Shown: one piece after another, positions 1 to 5,808 of the stretch
Numbering within the stretch: the first letter of the stretch is position 1
How the letters are laid out: every line of letters starts with the position of its first letter
From: Accumulibacter sp.
GTDB lineage: Bacteria > Pseudomonadota > Gammaproteobacteria > Burkholderiales > Rhodocyclaceae
Assembly: GCA_031284185.1 (NCBI GenBank)
Contig: JAITAJ010000202.1
Span: 1-5,808 of the forward strand
Length of the DNA: 5,808 nt
Direction: 5' to 3'
Made by a program: the position numbers and the translations under genes
The notes under the pieces: model-generated
Seen by the model: only the letters and a program-made list of their open reading frames with translations
The model's database searches: none
What the model was told of the DNA's origin: nothing

Positions 1-121
1 GACAGAGGCTTGCTGTTTGCCGTGTCATCGCTTTTTACATTTCATTTCTGGTCGCCCGCATTTCCGTATCCCCTTCGCTTTCCGCTTTCAGGAATTCCTG
101 CGTATGCGCCAAGGGCAAGTC

Positions 122-167
122 ACGATCCCAAGCCGTTCGGCGCGGCTTCGCGCGGGCGCGGGATCGT
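122..167 (-). other. Hairpin 3' of tssA, possible transcription end or RNA-processing structure
   Basis: The 180 bases beyond the tssA stop hold no convincing gene, but contain a nested inverted repeat. An outer stem pairs 122-129 with 160-167 (arm core CGATCCC against GGGATCG), and an inner stem pairs 130-135 with 143-148 (AAGCCG against CGGCTT) around a 7-base loop, leaving an 11-base bulge on one side. It lies about 14-60 bases downstream of the tssA stop on the transcribed strand. No T-run follows, so it is not a classical intrinsic terminator. It may stabilise the 3' end of the tssA message, or may simply be a GC-rich chance structure. Confidence 0.3.
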
Positions 168-180
168 CGATTCGTTTCGC

Positions 181-1749
181 TCACACGCTTGGCAGGAGGC
201 GATGCGGCTGTAATCCCGCCAGGGCTTCGCTGACCCGCTCATATTGCGCGCGCGCCGGCGCGTTGCCGGAATTCGCCGCGAGCGCGGCGGAGAGCGCCGC
301 CGCCGCCGCGGAAAGCACACGGGCGGCGGCGGCGACATCATAGACGAGCAGGTCATGGGCCGCGACGATGGCAAGCAGACGCATGGACAGATAGGGCAGC
401 GGAGACCACAATTCCCCCTTCCGGCAGGCTTCAAACGCCGCCTGATAAATCGGCAGAGTGTATTTGTCGCCCGGATGCGCCATCAGCAGTTCCCCCATCG
501 CTTCCAGCGCGGCGGCGGGCGGACGGGCGGCGGCGGCGCTCAGTTCCGCTTCAAACGGATCCGTCACCGCCCTGCCCCGGCCGCCGAGGCTCTCCAGCCA
601 TTGCCGCGTGACGCCACCGGCGAAGGGCGTGCCGTCGTCGAAGGTGAGGGTGAACATTTCCGGGAAACGATGGACAAAGGCGAGGACTTCACCTTCCAGC
701 GCCAGACGGGCCGCCTCATGGCCCGGCCCAAGCTCCGCGAGCGCCCGAACGGAAATACGGCACAAATCCAGCCAGTAGATATAGGCGCTGGCTTGCGATT
801 CCGCCATGCGCAAGGCTTTCTCACATTCCCCGGCGTCGAGGAGCGTGTTCAGACCCGGTAAAACGTGTTCTTCCGGCGCGGGAATCCGGGTACGCCCGCT
901 TTCCGCCGGGGGGAGCCGATCCAGACCCGCCCACAGCGCGACGCGGCGCAGCATATAGGCGGCGGGCAGCGACATATCTTTCGAGAACAGATCGTCCGCC
1001 GCGTCCAGGCAAAAACGGGCGCTGGCGGAAAGAAAGGCGGCGACGGGCGCGTCGCTGGCAAGCTCGGGCGCGCTGATGGTGGGCGCGGCCTTTTGAACCG
1101 GGATGCTTTGGACGGGCGCGGCCACGGGAGGCGCTTCTTGCGCGGGCGCGGCGGGCGCTTCCGGTGGCGAGGGCAGACGGAGGAGTTGCGCGCGCAGCAG
1201 ACGCAGGCGCAAGGGGTTGTCCGGCTCGGCGGCGCTGATGGTCTGATCCAGCGAGGTCAGCTGCGCCTCCGCGATTTCCTTGACCCGCGCGCTCAGGTAT
1301 TCCGGTTTGGCATGTTCCAGCCAGGCCGCGACCTGTTCCTGCCACCAGTCGATCGCTCCCATCCGCGCCCGCGTCCTGGAAGGAAACAGGCTGCTCCAGT
1401 AGTTTGCGCACATTTCCGCCAGCAGCGTAGCCCCGGCGGATATCCCTTCCTCGCCATGCAGATACAAAAAGGAAGCCGCCAGCCAGGAAGCCACGCTGAT
1501 GTCCTTGCCCAGCGTGGCGAGCAATTCCGCGCCCAGAACGGCGACCTTGCCCCAATCCGGGCTGGAGGCTTCAGGCAGAATGGAGGTGAGTTTGTCGATT
1601 TCCTGCCGGAGTTCGGAAAACCGGGCGTCATCCCGCACCGACCGCCCCGCCGGCGCGTCACCGGGAATGGGCACTCTGCCCGCGGCAATCTGGGCCGGAT
1701 CAGGGGTGGACACGAGTTTCTCCAGGAAAGGAAAAGCCAGGGCCGCCAT
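181..1749 (-). CDS. tssA: Type VI secretion system protein TssA (ImpA N-terminal / VasJ C-terminal type)
   Basis: This gene encodes a 522-residue TssA-family protein. TssA proteins act in the cytoplasm at the T6SS baseplate and sheath, helping tail assembly begin and, in the long forms, staying at the distal end of the growing sheath. Residues about 10-145 match the ImpA N-terminal domain, including the hallmark stretch ANYWSSLFPSRTRARMGAID (115-134) followed by WWQEQV. Residues about 192-235 form an Ala/Pro/Gln linker. Residues about 236-520 are helical and resemble the VasJ-type C-terminal domain, with the typical DGTPFAGGVTRQWL segment (372-385). No signal peptide or membrane segment is present. 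The ATG at 1749 is chosen because an in-frame stop lies ten codons upstream; its ribosome site is weak. No other T6SS gene is in the window; partners would have to lie to the left, beyond position 1, or elsewhere in the genome. The gene is intact and very GC-rich. Family assignment is firm; the exact TssA subclass is less so. Confidence 0.9.
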   Translation of the reverse strand: MAALAFPFLEKLVSTPDPAQIAAGRVPIPGDAPAGRSVRDDARFSELRQEIDKLTSILPEASSPDWGKVAVLGAELLATLGKDISVASWLAASFLYLHGEEGISAGATLLAEMCANYWSSLFPSRTRARMGAIDWWQEQVAAWLEHAKPEYLSARVKEIAEAQLTSLDQTISAAEPDNPLRLRLLRAQLLRLPSPPEAPAAPAQEAPPVAAPVQSIPVQKAAPTISAPELASDAPVAAFLSASARFCLDAADDLFSKDMSLPAAYMLRRVALWAGLDRLPPAESGRTRIPAPEEHVLPGLNTLLDAGECEKALRMAESQASAYIYWLDLCRISVRALAELGPGHEAARLALEGEVLAFVHRFPEMFTLTFDDGTPFAGGVTRQWLESLGGRGRAVTDPFEAELSAAAARPPAAALEAMGELLMAHPGDKYTLPIYQAAFEACRKGELWSPLPYLSMRLLAIVAAHDLLVYDVAAAARVLSAAAAALSAALAANSGNAPARAQYERVSEALAGLQPHRLLPSV

Positions 1750-1758
1750 TCTAGCAGC

Positions 1759-1783
1759 TTCAGAGGGCAGATTTCAGAAGATG
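1759..1783 (+). repeat. Decayed copy of the dispersed purine-rich repeat
   Basis: The stretch begins TTCAGAGGGCAGATTTCAGA and continues into GAAGATG. It follows the consensus of the tandem units at 4093-4209 (TTCAGAGGACAG, then TTTGAGAAGACAG) with two or three substitutions and a short internal deletion. It is in the same orientation as those units and lies 9 bases upstream of the tssA start. The likeness is by eye only and could be chance in purine-rich DNA, but the first twelve bases differ from the consensus at one position. Confidence 0.4.
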
Positions 1784-1950
1784 GACTTCCTCCTCGCCCA
1801 GACGCCGACGGGGGCGCTTTTCAAGGACAGCCCCCTTCGCGCCAAACTCCCCAGGAAACTTCGCTCTCCTTCCTCCACGGGCCTGTGACACCCCTCACTT
1901 CGGAAGCTCACCGCGCGGATAAAAAACGCCTGCCTTTGAACTCGCTGGCC

Positions 1951-1975
1951 GTCTTCTCAAACCGCTGTCCTCTGA
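1951..1975 (-). repeat. Dispersed repeat copy upstream of the DUF2264 gene
   Basis: Positions 1951-1974 match 4305-4328 at 23 of 24 bases (the difference is C1963 against T4317), and match the second downstream copy at 4378-4401 with two differences. The core reads GTCTTCTCAAA, then two variable bases, then GCTGTCCTCTG. It is the reverse complement of the tandem units that follow the DUF2264 gene, so members of one repeat family flank this gene on both sides. It precedes the TTGACA at 1979-1984 by three bases. Confidence 0.85.
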
Positions 1976-2027
1976 TGGTTGACAGACCCAAATTCGTCGT
2001 GCAAAGTGTCCATCTAACATACAAGTT

Positions 2028-2033
2028 GGAGGG
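2028..2033 (+). promoter_or_regulatory. Strong ribosome binding site of the DUF2264 gene
   Basis: GGAGGG at 2028-2033 lies seven bases before the ATG at 2041. It decides the start: the reading frame is open far upstream (an in-frame ATG at 1975 and others back to 865), but none of these is preceded by a comparable site, and translation from them would run through the repeat and the antisense strand of tssA. Confidence 0.8.
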
Positions 2034-2040
2034 TAAACGG

Positions 2041-4089
2041 ATGAAAAAGGCATTTGAAGTCGAAAATCCCGACCGGAAACTCAGCCCGATCACCGGCATG
2101 ACGCGCCGGCATTACATCGACCTGGCGAAGTACCTGCTGGAAAAAGCCTTCAAGTACGTCGATTCCGTCGAAACGCCGTTGAATTTCCCGATCGTGCCGG
2201 GGAAGACCTATCCTCAGCCCAACGCGCCGGACTGGCGTTATCGCGCCGCGGAGTTTGAAGCGCTCGAACGCACGTTCACATTGGCCGGGCCGTTGATCCA
2301 CCTCGATCCGGAAACGACCATCAAGGGTATCCGCCTGCGCGATTACTATTGTTTGCAGTTTTACCGCGCCTTCACGCAGGGACATCCCAATTCCATCCCT
2401 TATCCCGAAGACCTGCCCGATTCCAATTACCAGTTCACCTGCGAGTTCGGCGGTCTGTTCAAGACCTTGCTGCTGATGCCCGACGCGCTCTGGACGCATT
2501 TCACCCAGAAGCAGAAGGATGAAATGGTGGTGACCATCTCCAAATGGGCACATCACCGGACGACGCAGAACAACTGGCGCATCTTCAACATCATCGCCCT
2601 TTCGTTTCTGGCCAAACACGGTTATCCGATCGACGAAGACCTGCTCGAAAGCCATCTGATGTGGGTCGTGTCGTATCACTCGGGCGACGGCTGGTATCTG
2701 GAACAGACCTACAACTACTATTCCATCAGCCTCTTCATCGTATATACCACCATCTGGAACCGGGCGTTCGGCGATGAGCGTTATCCCGGCATCTCGGCCG
2801 TCATCGAGCAGTCGGCATCCAAACTGATGGAATCCATCACGTCGTTTTTCGGGCGCAACGGCTACATCAACATGTGGTCGCGCAGCATCTGCTACCGGAC
2901 CTGGGTTTCCGGCGCGTTTCCCGTGTCGTTCATGTTGAAGAGCGATCCGCCGGTGGATGCCGGCTGGGCGCGCAGGCTCTGTTCGGGGTCGCTGCTCCAG
3001 TTCGTCGCCAAGGAGGATTTCTATTACAACGACATCCCCAGCCTCGGCTTCTACGGACGAAAGGAGTACATGGTGCAGGACTACAGTTGCGCCGGCAGCC
3101 CCTTCCTGATGTTCCTGCCGTTCATCTGTCTGGCCTTGCCGGAAGATTCGCCCTTCTGGACCTCGGTGGAAAACGATGGCTTCTGGGAAACGCTCGGCGA
3201 ACGCTCGCAACGAGTCATCCTCGAAAGGCCGGGCCTCGTGCTGGTGAACCACGGCAAGACCGGCGCTTCCGAAATCGTCCCGGGAAAGACCTACTACGAC
3301 GACCCGAATTATTCCAAGCTGGTATACAACACGCATTTCCCGTGGGAAGACCACGATCCGGAAGGCGGCACGGCGATGGAGTACAGTTTCCGCAGCCTCG
3401 ACCCGCGCGATGTCCGTGGTGATGACGTCAATTTCTATCTGACCGGCAAATCGATTCAGAATGACGCTGTGAAGAACAAGTCCTTCACCATTTCCCAGGG
3501 CATGCTCTACAACGGGACGAGTCAGGGCGTGCTTTACCGTCAGGCGATCATGCGGAAGCCGCCGAACAACGGCGTCGGATATATCATCGATCTGGCGGAA
3601 ATCACCGTGCCGGGCGGCGTCATCCGCGTCGATCGCGCGCGGCTGGCGTTTGAATACGAGTTGACGCTGGGACATTTCGGTCTTCCGCATACGGACGGGC
3701 GCGCGGCGCAAGTCAGAGAATATCCCGATAAAAAAGCCATCACGGCATCCATCCCGGGACGCAGCGTCGCCCTGATCGCGCCCTTCGGATGGGACAGGAT
3801 CACGCACATGACGCACAGTGAACGCAATGCGGAAGCCGACGAGAGCACCGTGGTCTACGTCACGAAAACGCGCACGGCCAAGAATCCGCCGATGGAGCTG
3901 ATGGTAACCGTCATGCTGCACAAGACCGACGATTCGCCCTGGACGGACGAGGAGCTTTCGCTCGTCGAATCGGTGGAAGTCTGCAAACTGATGCCGTCCG
4001 GCTCGGCGCTGGGTGCCCGTATCACGCTGAACAACGGCGAAAAGTACGAAATAGACTTCAAGGATATCGACGGAAAGCGAACCTGTTGA
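2041..4089 (+). CDS. DUF2264 family protein, putative carbohydrate-active enzyme
   Basis: This gene encodes a 682-residue protein of the DUF2264 family. The biochemical role is not established from this sequence. The family has an (alpha/alpha)-barrel domain followed by a beta-sandwich, a layout shared with polysaccharide lyases and some glycoside hydrolases. I recall members being placed near beta-glucuronidase-type CAZy families, but am not certain. Residues about 20-380 form the helical part, with family-like motifs NNWRIFN (177-183) and GDGWYLEQTYNYYS (215-228), whose acidic and aromatic residues are candidates for a binding cleft. Residues about 390-680 are beta-rich and probably form the C-terminal sandwich. 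No signal peptide or membrane segment is seen, so a cytoplasmic location is likely, suggesting action on imported oligosaccharides. The start follows a strong ribosome site. No transporter, regulator or sugar gene is adjacent. Repeats flank it on both sides, and by eye it is less GC-rich than tssA. It appears intact, and may be an acquired accessory gene. Confidence 0.82.
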   Translation: MKKAFEVENPDRKLSPITGMTRRHYIDLAKYLLEKAFKYVDSVETPLNFPIVPGKTYPQPNAPDWRYRAAEFEALERTFTLAGPLIHLDPETTIKGIRLRDYYCLQFYRAFTQGHPNSIPYPEDLPDSNYQFTCEFGGLFKTLLLMPDALWTHFTQKQKDEMVVTISKWAHHRTTQNNWRIFNIIALSFLAKHGYPIDEDLLESHLMWVVSYHSGDGWYLEQTYNYYSISLFIVYTTIWNRAFGDERYPGISAVIEQSASKLMESITSFFGRNGYINMWSRSICYRTWVSGAFPVSFMLKSDPPVDAGWARRLCSGSLLQFVAKEDFYYNDIPSLGFYGRKEYMVQDYSCAGSPFLMFLPFICLALPEDSPFWTSVENDGFWETLGERSQRVILERPGLVLVNHGKTGASEIVPGKTYYDDPNYSKLVYNTHFPWEDHDPEGGTAMEYSFRSLDPRDVRGDDVNFYLTGKSIQNDAVKNKSFTISQGMLYNGTSQGVLYRQAIMRKPPNNGVGYIIDLAEITVPGGVIRVDRARLAFEYELTLGHFGLPHTDGRAAQVREYPDKKAITASIPGRSVALIAPFGWDRITHMTHSERNAEADESTVVYVTKTRTAKNPPMELMVTVMLHKTDDSPWTDEELSLVESVEVCKLMPSGSALGARITLNNGEKYEIDFKDIDGKRTC

Positions 4090-4092
4090 CAT

Positions 4093-4209
4093 TTCAGAGG
4101 ACGGAAATTTGAGAAGACAGAAGACAGGTAATTCAGAGGACAGAAATTTGAGAAGACAGAAGACAGGTAATTCAGAGGACAGAAATTTGAGAAGACAGAA
4201 GACAGGTAA
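4093..4209 (+). repeat. Three tandem 39-bp units
   Basis: Three head-to-tail units occupy 4093-4131, 4132-4170 and 4171-4209. Units two and three are identical and unit one differs at a single base (G4103 in place of A). Each begins TTCAGAGGACAGAAATTTGA and ends GACAGGTAA. The strand is strikingly purine-rich, with an internal echo of AGAAGACAG. The array starts only three bases after the stop codon of the DUF2264 gene. The period is a multiple of three, so antisense frames stay open through it, which explains spurious ORFs here. The near-perfect identity points to recent expansion. Confidence 0.95.
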
Positions 4210-4328
4210 ACATGCGGCACTTCGTGCCGGATGGAAAGGAAAACCCGAGCGCCCGGTTTTTCCTTCCTCACCCGGCGCGAAGCGCCCAAGCTCATCTGTC
4301 TTCTGTCTTCTCAAACTGCTGTCCTCTG
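4173..4328. repeat. Large imperfect palindrome centred near 4250
   Basis: The left arm is the third tandem unit plus the sequence up to 4250; the right arm is its reverse complement. In exact register about the centre 4250/4251, 4173-4182 pairs with 4319-4328 (10 of 10), 4186-4205 with 4296-4315 (20 of 20), and 4238-4247 with 4254-4263 (9 of 10). Between them, each arm carries a small hairpin: GGCACTTCGTGCC at 4216-4228 and GGCGCGAAGCGCC at 4274-4286, which are near reverse complements of each other, offset by one base. Only the spacers at 4206-4215 and 4287-4295 have clearly diverged. The whole could fold as a single-strand hairpin or DNA cruciform of about 156 bases, and would be a strong stem in any readthrough transcript. 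Confidence 0.88.
4238..4263 (+). terminator. Terminator-like hairpin at the centre of the palindrome
   Basis: The arms 4238-4247 (GGAAAACCCG) and 4254-4263 (CGGTTTTTCC) pair at nine of ten positions, with one C/T mismatch, around a six-base loop. The A-run on one side and the T-run on the other would let it work as an intrinsic terminator in either direction, here ending the DUF2264 transcript about 170 bases after its stop codon. The T-run is part of the stem and is followed by CC rather than more T, so termination strength is uncertain. Confidence 0.45.
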
Positions 4329-4420
4329 CCCCCTGTCCTCTGAACGGCGCGAAGCGCCGCAAGCTCATCTGTCTTCTGTCCTCTCAAACTGCTGTCCTCT
4401 GACCCCCCCTGTCCTCTGAA
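4273..4420 (-). repeat. Two direct copies of a 72-76 bp composite repeat
   Basis: Copies lie at 4273-4344 and 4345-4420. Each holds, in order, the hairpin CGGCGCGAAGCGCC, a linker ending CAAGCTCAT, a purine-repeat core in reverse orientation (CTGTCTTCTGT, then TCTCAAACTGCTGTCCTCTG), a C-run, and a second CTGTCCTCTGAA. They differ by a one-base insertion (G4359), single substitutions such as T4308 against C4381, and the length of the C-run. Relative to the 39-bp units the core is inverted, so the first copy forms the right arm of the palindrome. The second copy ends about 40 bases before dapA. Confidence 0.88.
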
Positions 4421-4426
4421 ATCGGT

Positions 4427-4432
4427 TAGAAT
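4427..4432 (+). promoter_or_regulatory. Possible -10 element of the dapA promoter
   Basis: TAGAAT at 4427-4432 matches TATAAT at five of six positions and lies 29 bases before the dapA ATG, leaving room for a short leader. At the proper distance upstream the sequence is a C-run at the end of the repeat (4403-4409), so there is no recognisable -35. Either an activator is needed, the promoter lies elsewhere, or the repeat replaced the original -35. Confidence 0.3.
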
Positions 4433-4461
4433 CGCGTAATCTATTTTCTGGTGTCCGAGCC

Positions 4462-5346
4462 ATGAACATGATTACAGGATCCATCGTTGCCATCGTCACG
4501 CCGATGAATGAAGACGGAAGCCTCGACCTGCCCTGTCTGCGCAGACTCATCGATTTCCAGGTACGGGAAGGGACGAACGCCATCGTTATCGTCGGGACCA
4601 CGGGTGAATCGCCGACCGTCGATGTCGAGGAACATCGGGAATTGATCCGCGTGGCCGTGGAACACACGGCGGGACGGATTCCGGTCATCGCCGGTACCGG
4701 CGCCAATTCGACGTCGGAAGCCATCGAAATGACGGAATTCGCCAAAAAGGTCGGCGCGGACGCGGCCTTGCTGGTCGTTCCCTATTACAACAAGCCGACA
4801 CAGGAGGGGTTGTACCGCCATTTCAAGGCCATCGCCGAGGCCGTCGACATTCCGCAGATTCTTTACAACGTTCCGGGCCGCACGGTCGCCGATCTGTCCT
4901 CCGAAACGACCCTGCGCTTGGCGCAGCTTCCCCATATCGCAGGGGTCAAGGACGCGACCGCCAGCATGGACCGGGTCGCGGAACTCATCAATCGCGCGCC
5001 GCCGGGATTCTCCGTGTATAGCGGCGATGACGGGACGGCGTGCGCGCTGATGCTGCTGGGCGGCAAGGGCAACATCTCGGTCGTGGCGAACATCGCCCCG
5101 CGCCTGGTCAGCGACATGTGCGCGGCGGCGCTCGCGGGCGATCTCGCCAAGGCGCGGGAACTCAATTTCCGCATGAGCGGACTCTCCCGGCAACTTTTCT
5201 GCGAGGCCAACCCGATCCCGGTGAAATGGGCCTGCCAGCAGGCGGGACTCATCGGCGGCGGTATCCGGCTGCCATTGACGCCGCTGTCGCCGGAATTTCA
5301 TGAGCGCGTCCGCGCCGCCATGCGCCAGGCCGGCGTACTGGAGTGA
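4462..5346 (+). CDS. dapA: 4-hydroxy-tetrahydrodipicolinate synthase
   Basis: The product condenses pyruvate with aspartate semialdehyde in the cytoplasm. This is the first committed step towards diaminopimelate and lysine, needed for peptidoglycan. It is a class I aldolase-type TIM barrel of 294 residues, the normal length. Visible active-site residues are T46-T47 in GTTGESPT, Y109 in PYYNKPTQEG, Y135 in YNVPGRT, R140, and the Schiff-base lysine K163 in GVKDAT, all two positions beyond their E. coli counterparts. The C-terminal segment NPIPVKWACQQAGL is also typical. The start could instead be the ATG at 4468, which would give exactly the E. coli-like start MITGSIVAIVTPM; neither ATG has a strong ribosome site. 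bamC follows 22 bases later on the same strand, as in E. coli, suggesting co-transcription. The gene is complete and shows nothing abnormal apart from the repeat-filled upstream region. Confidence 0.97.
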   Translation: MNMITGSIVAIVTPMNEDGSLDLPCLRRLIDFQVREGTNAIVIVGTTGESPTVDVEEHRELIRVAVEHTAGRIPVIAGTGANSTSEAIEMTEFAKKVGADAALLVVPYYNKPTQEGLYRHFKAIAEAVDIPQILYNVPGRTVADLSSETTLRLAQLPHIAGVKDATASMDRVAELINRAPPGFSVYSGDDGTACALMLLGGKGNISVVANIAPRLVSDMCAAALAGDLAKARELNFRMSGLSRQLFCEANPIPVKWACQQAGLIGGGIRLPLTPLSPEFHERVRAAMRQAGVLE

Positions 5347-5368
5347 CATGTCGTTGACAGGGGGTTCG

Positions 5369-5808
5369 ATGAAAACAGTCGTTTGGCGGTTGACGCTCGG
5401 TTCGTTGGCCGTGGTATTGGCGGGATCACTCGCCGGATGCGCCAATTTGGGTCTCGAATCCAAGAAAATCGACTACAGGTCGGCTTCCACCGTCCGGGTG
5501 CCGGCGCTGGAAGTCCCGCCCGATCTGACCTCGCCCGCGCGGGATGACAGATTCGTCATATCCGATGCCGGCGGCAAGGGATCGGCGACGTATTCGGCGT
5601 ATTCCGAAGAACGGGCGCAGACCGCCCAGCGGCCCACCGAAGTGCTCCCGGAAGTGGACAAGGCGCACGTCGAGCGCATGGGAAATCAGCGCTGGCTGGT
5701 GGTCAAGGAAACGCCGGACAAGCTGTGGGGGCAGATCAAGGATGTCTGGCAAGAACTCGGATTCCTGATCAGCGTCGATCTGCCGGAAGCCGGCGTGATG
5801 GAGACCGA
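5369..5808 (+). CDS. bamC: Outer membrane protein assembly factor BamC, N-terminal part (cut by window end)
   Basis: The first 146 codons of a lipoprotein gene lie here, open to the window edge. Residues 1-23 form a lipoprotein signal peptide: K2 and R7, then a hydrophobic core, then the lipobox LAGC with the lipidated cysteine C24. Residues 25-95 are low-complexity and include LEVPPDLT (47-54), the characteristic motif of the BamC N-terminal lasso, which contacts BamD. From about residue 100 (AHVERMGNQRWLVVKETP) the first helix-grip domain begins. BamC sits on the periplasmic side of the outer membrane in the BAM complex that inserts beta-barrel proteins. The start at 5369 is supported by AGGGGG at 5359-5364; an in-frame ATG at 5348, two bases after the dapA stop, would add seven residues in front of the signal peptide. 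The location just after dapA supports the identification. Confidence 0.9.
   Translation, partial: MKTVVWRLTLGSLAVVLAGSLAGCANLGLESKKIDYRSASTVRVPALEVPPDLTSPARDDRFVISDAGGKGSATYSAYSEERAQTAQRPTEVLPEVDKAHVERMGNQRWLVVKETPDKLWGQIKDVWQELGFLISVDLPEAGVMET

Larger units (their letters stand above)
1750..2040. other. Divergent intergenic region between tssA and the DUF2264 gene
   Basis: This 291-bp stretch separates two divergently transcribed genes and so should hold both promoters. Neither can be placed with confidence. A consensus TTGACA lies at 1979-1984 on the plus strand, but the hexamer 17 bases further on (CAAAGT, 2002-2007) is a poor -10. On the minus strand no good -35/-10 pair was found upstream of tssA. 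One clear and one decayed copy of the dispersed repeat (listed separately) sit near its two ends, facing each other. The middle, about 1785-1950, holds no supported ORF and no obvious regulatory site. Confidence 0.5.

Noticed and set aside
1..28. Possible start of a minus-strand gene (MTRQTASLC) leaving the window on the left
   Set aside because: Only nine codons are visible, with no good ribosome site before them. A further T6SS gene may lie to the left, but this start cannot be supported.
1979..2007. Promoter TTGACA with a -10 at 17 bases for the DUF2264 gene
   Set aside because: The -35 is perfect but the matching -10 hexamer, CAAAGT, shares only three bases with the consensus, so it is noted in the intergenic entry and not called.
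865..2040. Open plus-strand frame extending the DUF2264 gene 392 codons upstream, with an ATG at 865
   Set aside because: The upstream part lies antisense to tssA, has an Arg/Gly/Gln-rich composition typical of a GC-rich shadow frame, and shows no known domain. The strong ribosome site at 2028-2033 fixes the start at 2041.
2014..4368. A 784-codon minus-strand open frame opposite the DUF2264 gene
   Set aside because: The plus strand encodes a recognisable family protein across the same bases. The minus frame gives Arg/His/Asp-rich text and a repeat-derived 13-residue period, with no domain that I recognise.
4109..4402. Plus-strand ORF translating the tandem repeat into a 13-residue repeating peptide
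   Set aside because: The period of 39 keeps frames open by arithmetic alone. The ORF has no ribosome site and ends within a second repeat, so it is not a credible protein.
4093..4420. CRISPR-like array
   Set aside because: The tandem units are contiguous with no unique spacers, the repeats occur in both orientations, and no cas gene is present.
4441..5463. A 340-codon minus-strand open frame opposite dapA
   Set aside because: It is the antisense shadow of a clear dapA gene; its product has no family features.

Overview
The window looks like a piece of a GC-rich proteobacterial chromosome, most likely a betaproteobacterium. The dapA-bamC gene pair, the type VI secretion protein TssA and the overall base composition fit this, but the exact lineage cannot be read from 5.8 kb. 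No RNA gene, CRISPR array, transposase or integrase is visible.

Layout: (1) positions 1-180 are a short non-coding stretch with one sizeable hairpin. (2) 181-1749, minus strand, is a complete tssA gene (ImpA N-terminal domain, Ala/Pro linker, VasJ-type C-terminal domain), pointing out of the window to the left, where more T6SS genes may lie. (3) 1750-2040 is a divergent intergenic region carrying one clear copy and one decayed copy of a dispersed repeat. (4) 2041-4089, plus strand, is a complete gene for a 682-residue DUF2264-family protein, probably a carbohydrate-active (alpha/alpha)6-barrel protein. (5) 4090-4461 is a 372-bp gene-free stretch made almost wholly of repeats: three perfect-period 39-bp tandem units, a large imperfect palindrome (4173-4328) whose centre is a terminator-like hairpin, and a two-copy direct repeat of about 73 bp. 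(6) 4462-5346, plus strand, is dapA, the first enzyme of the lysine/diaminopimelate branch. (7) 5369-5808 and beyond, plus strand, is the start of bamC, an outer-membrane assembly lipoprotein, cut by the window edge.

dapA and bamC form a tight housekeeping pair of the kind also seen in E. coli. The DUF2264 gene has no functional link to its neighbours and carries the same repeat family on both sides (1951-1975 and 4093-4420), so it looks like a separate accessory insertion between a T6SS locus and a housekeeping operon. The most unusual item is the repeat family itself: a purine-rich motif arranged in tandem and then in mirror order around a GC-rich hairpin, with what looks like a compensatory base-pair change in the small hairpins.
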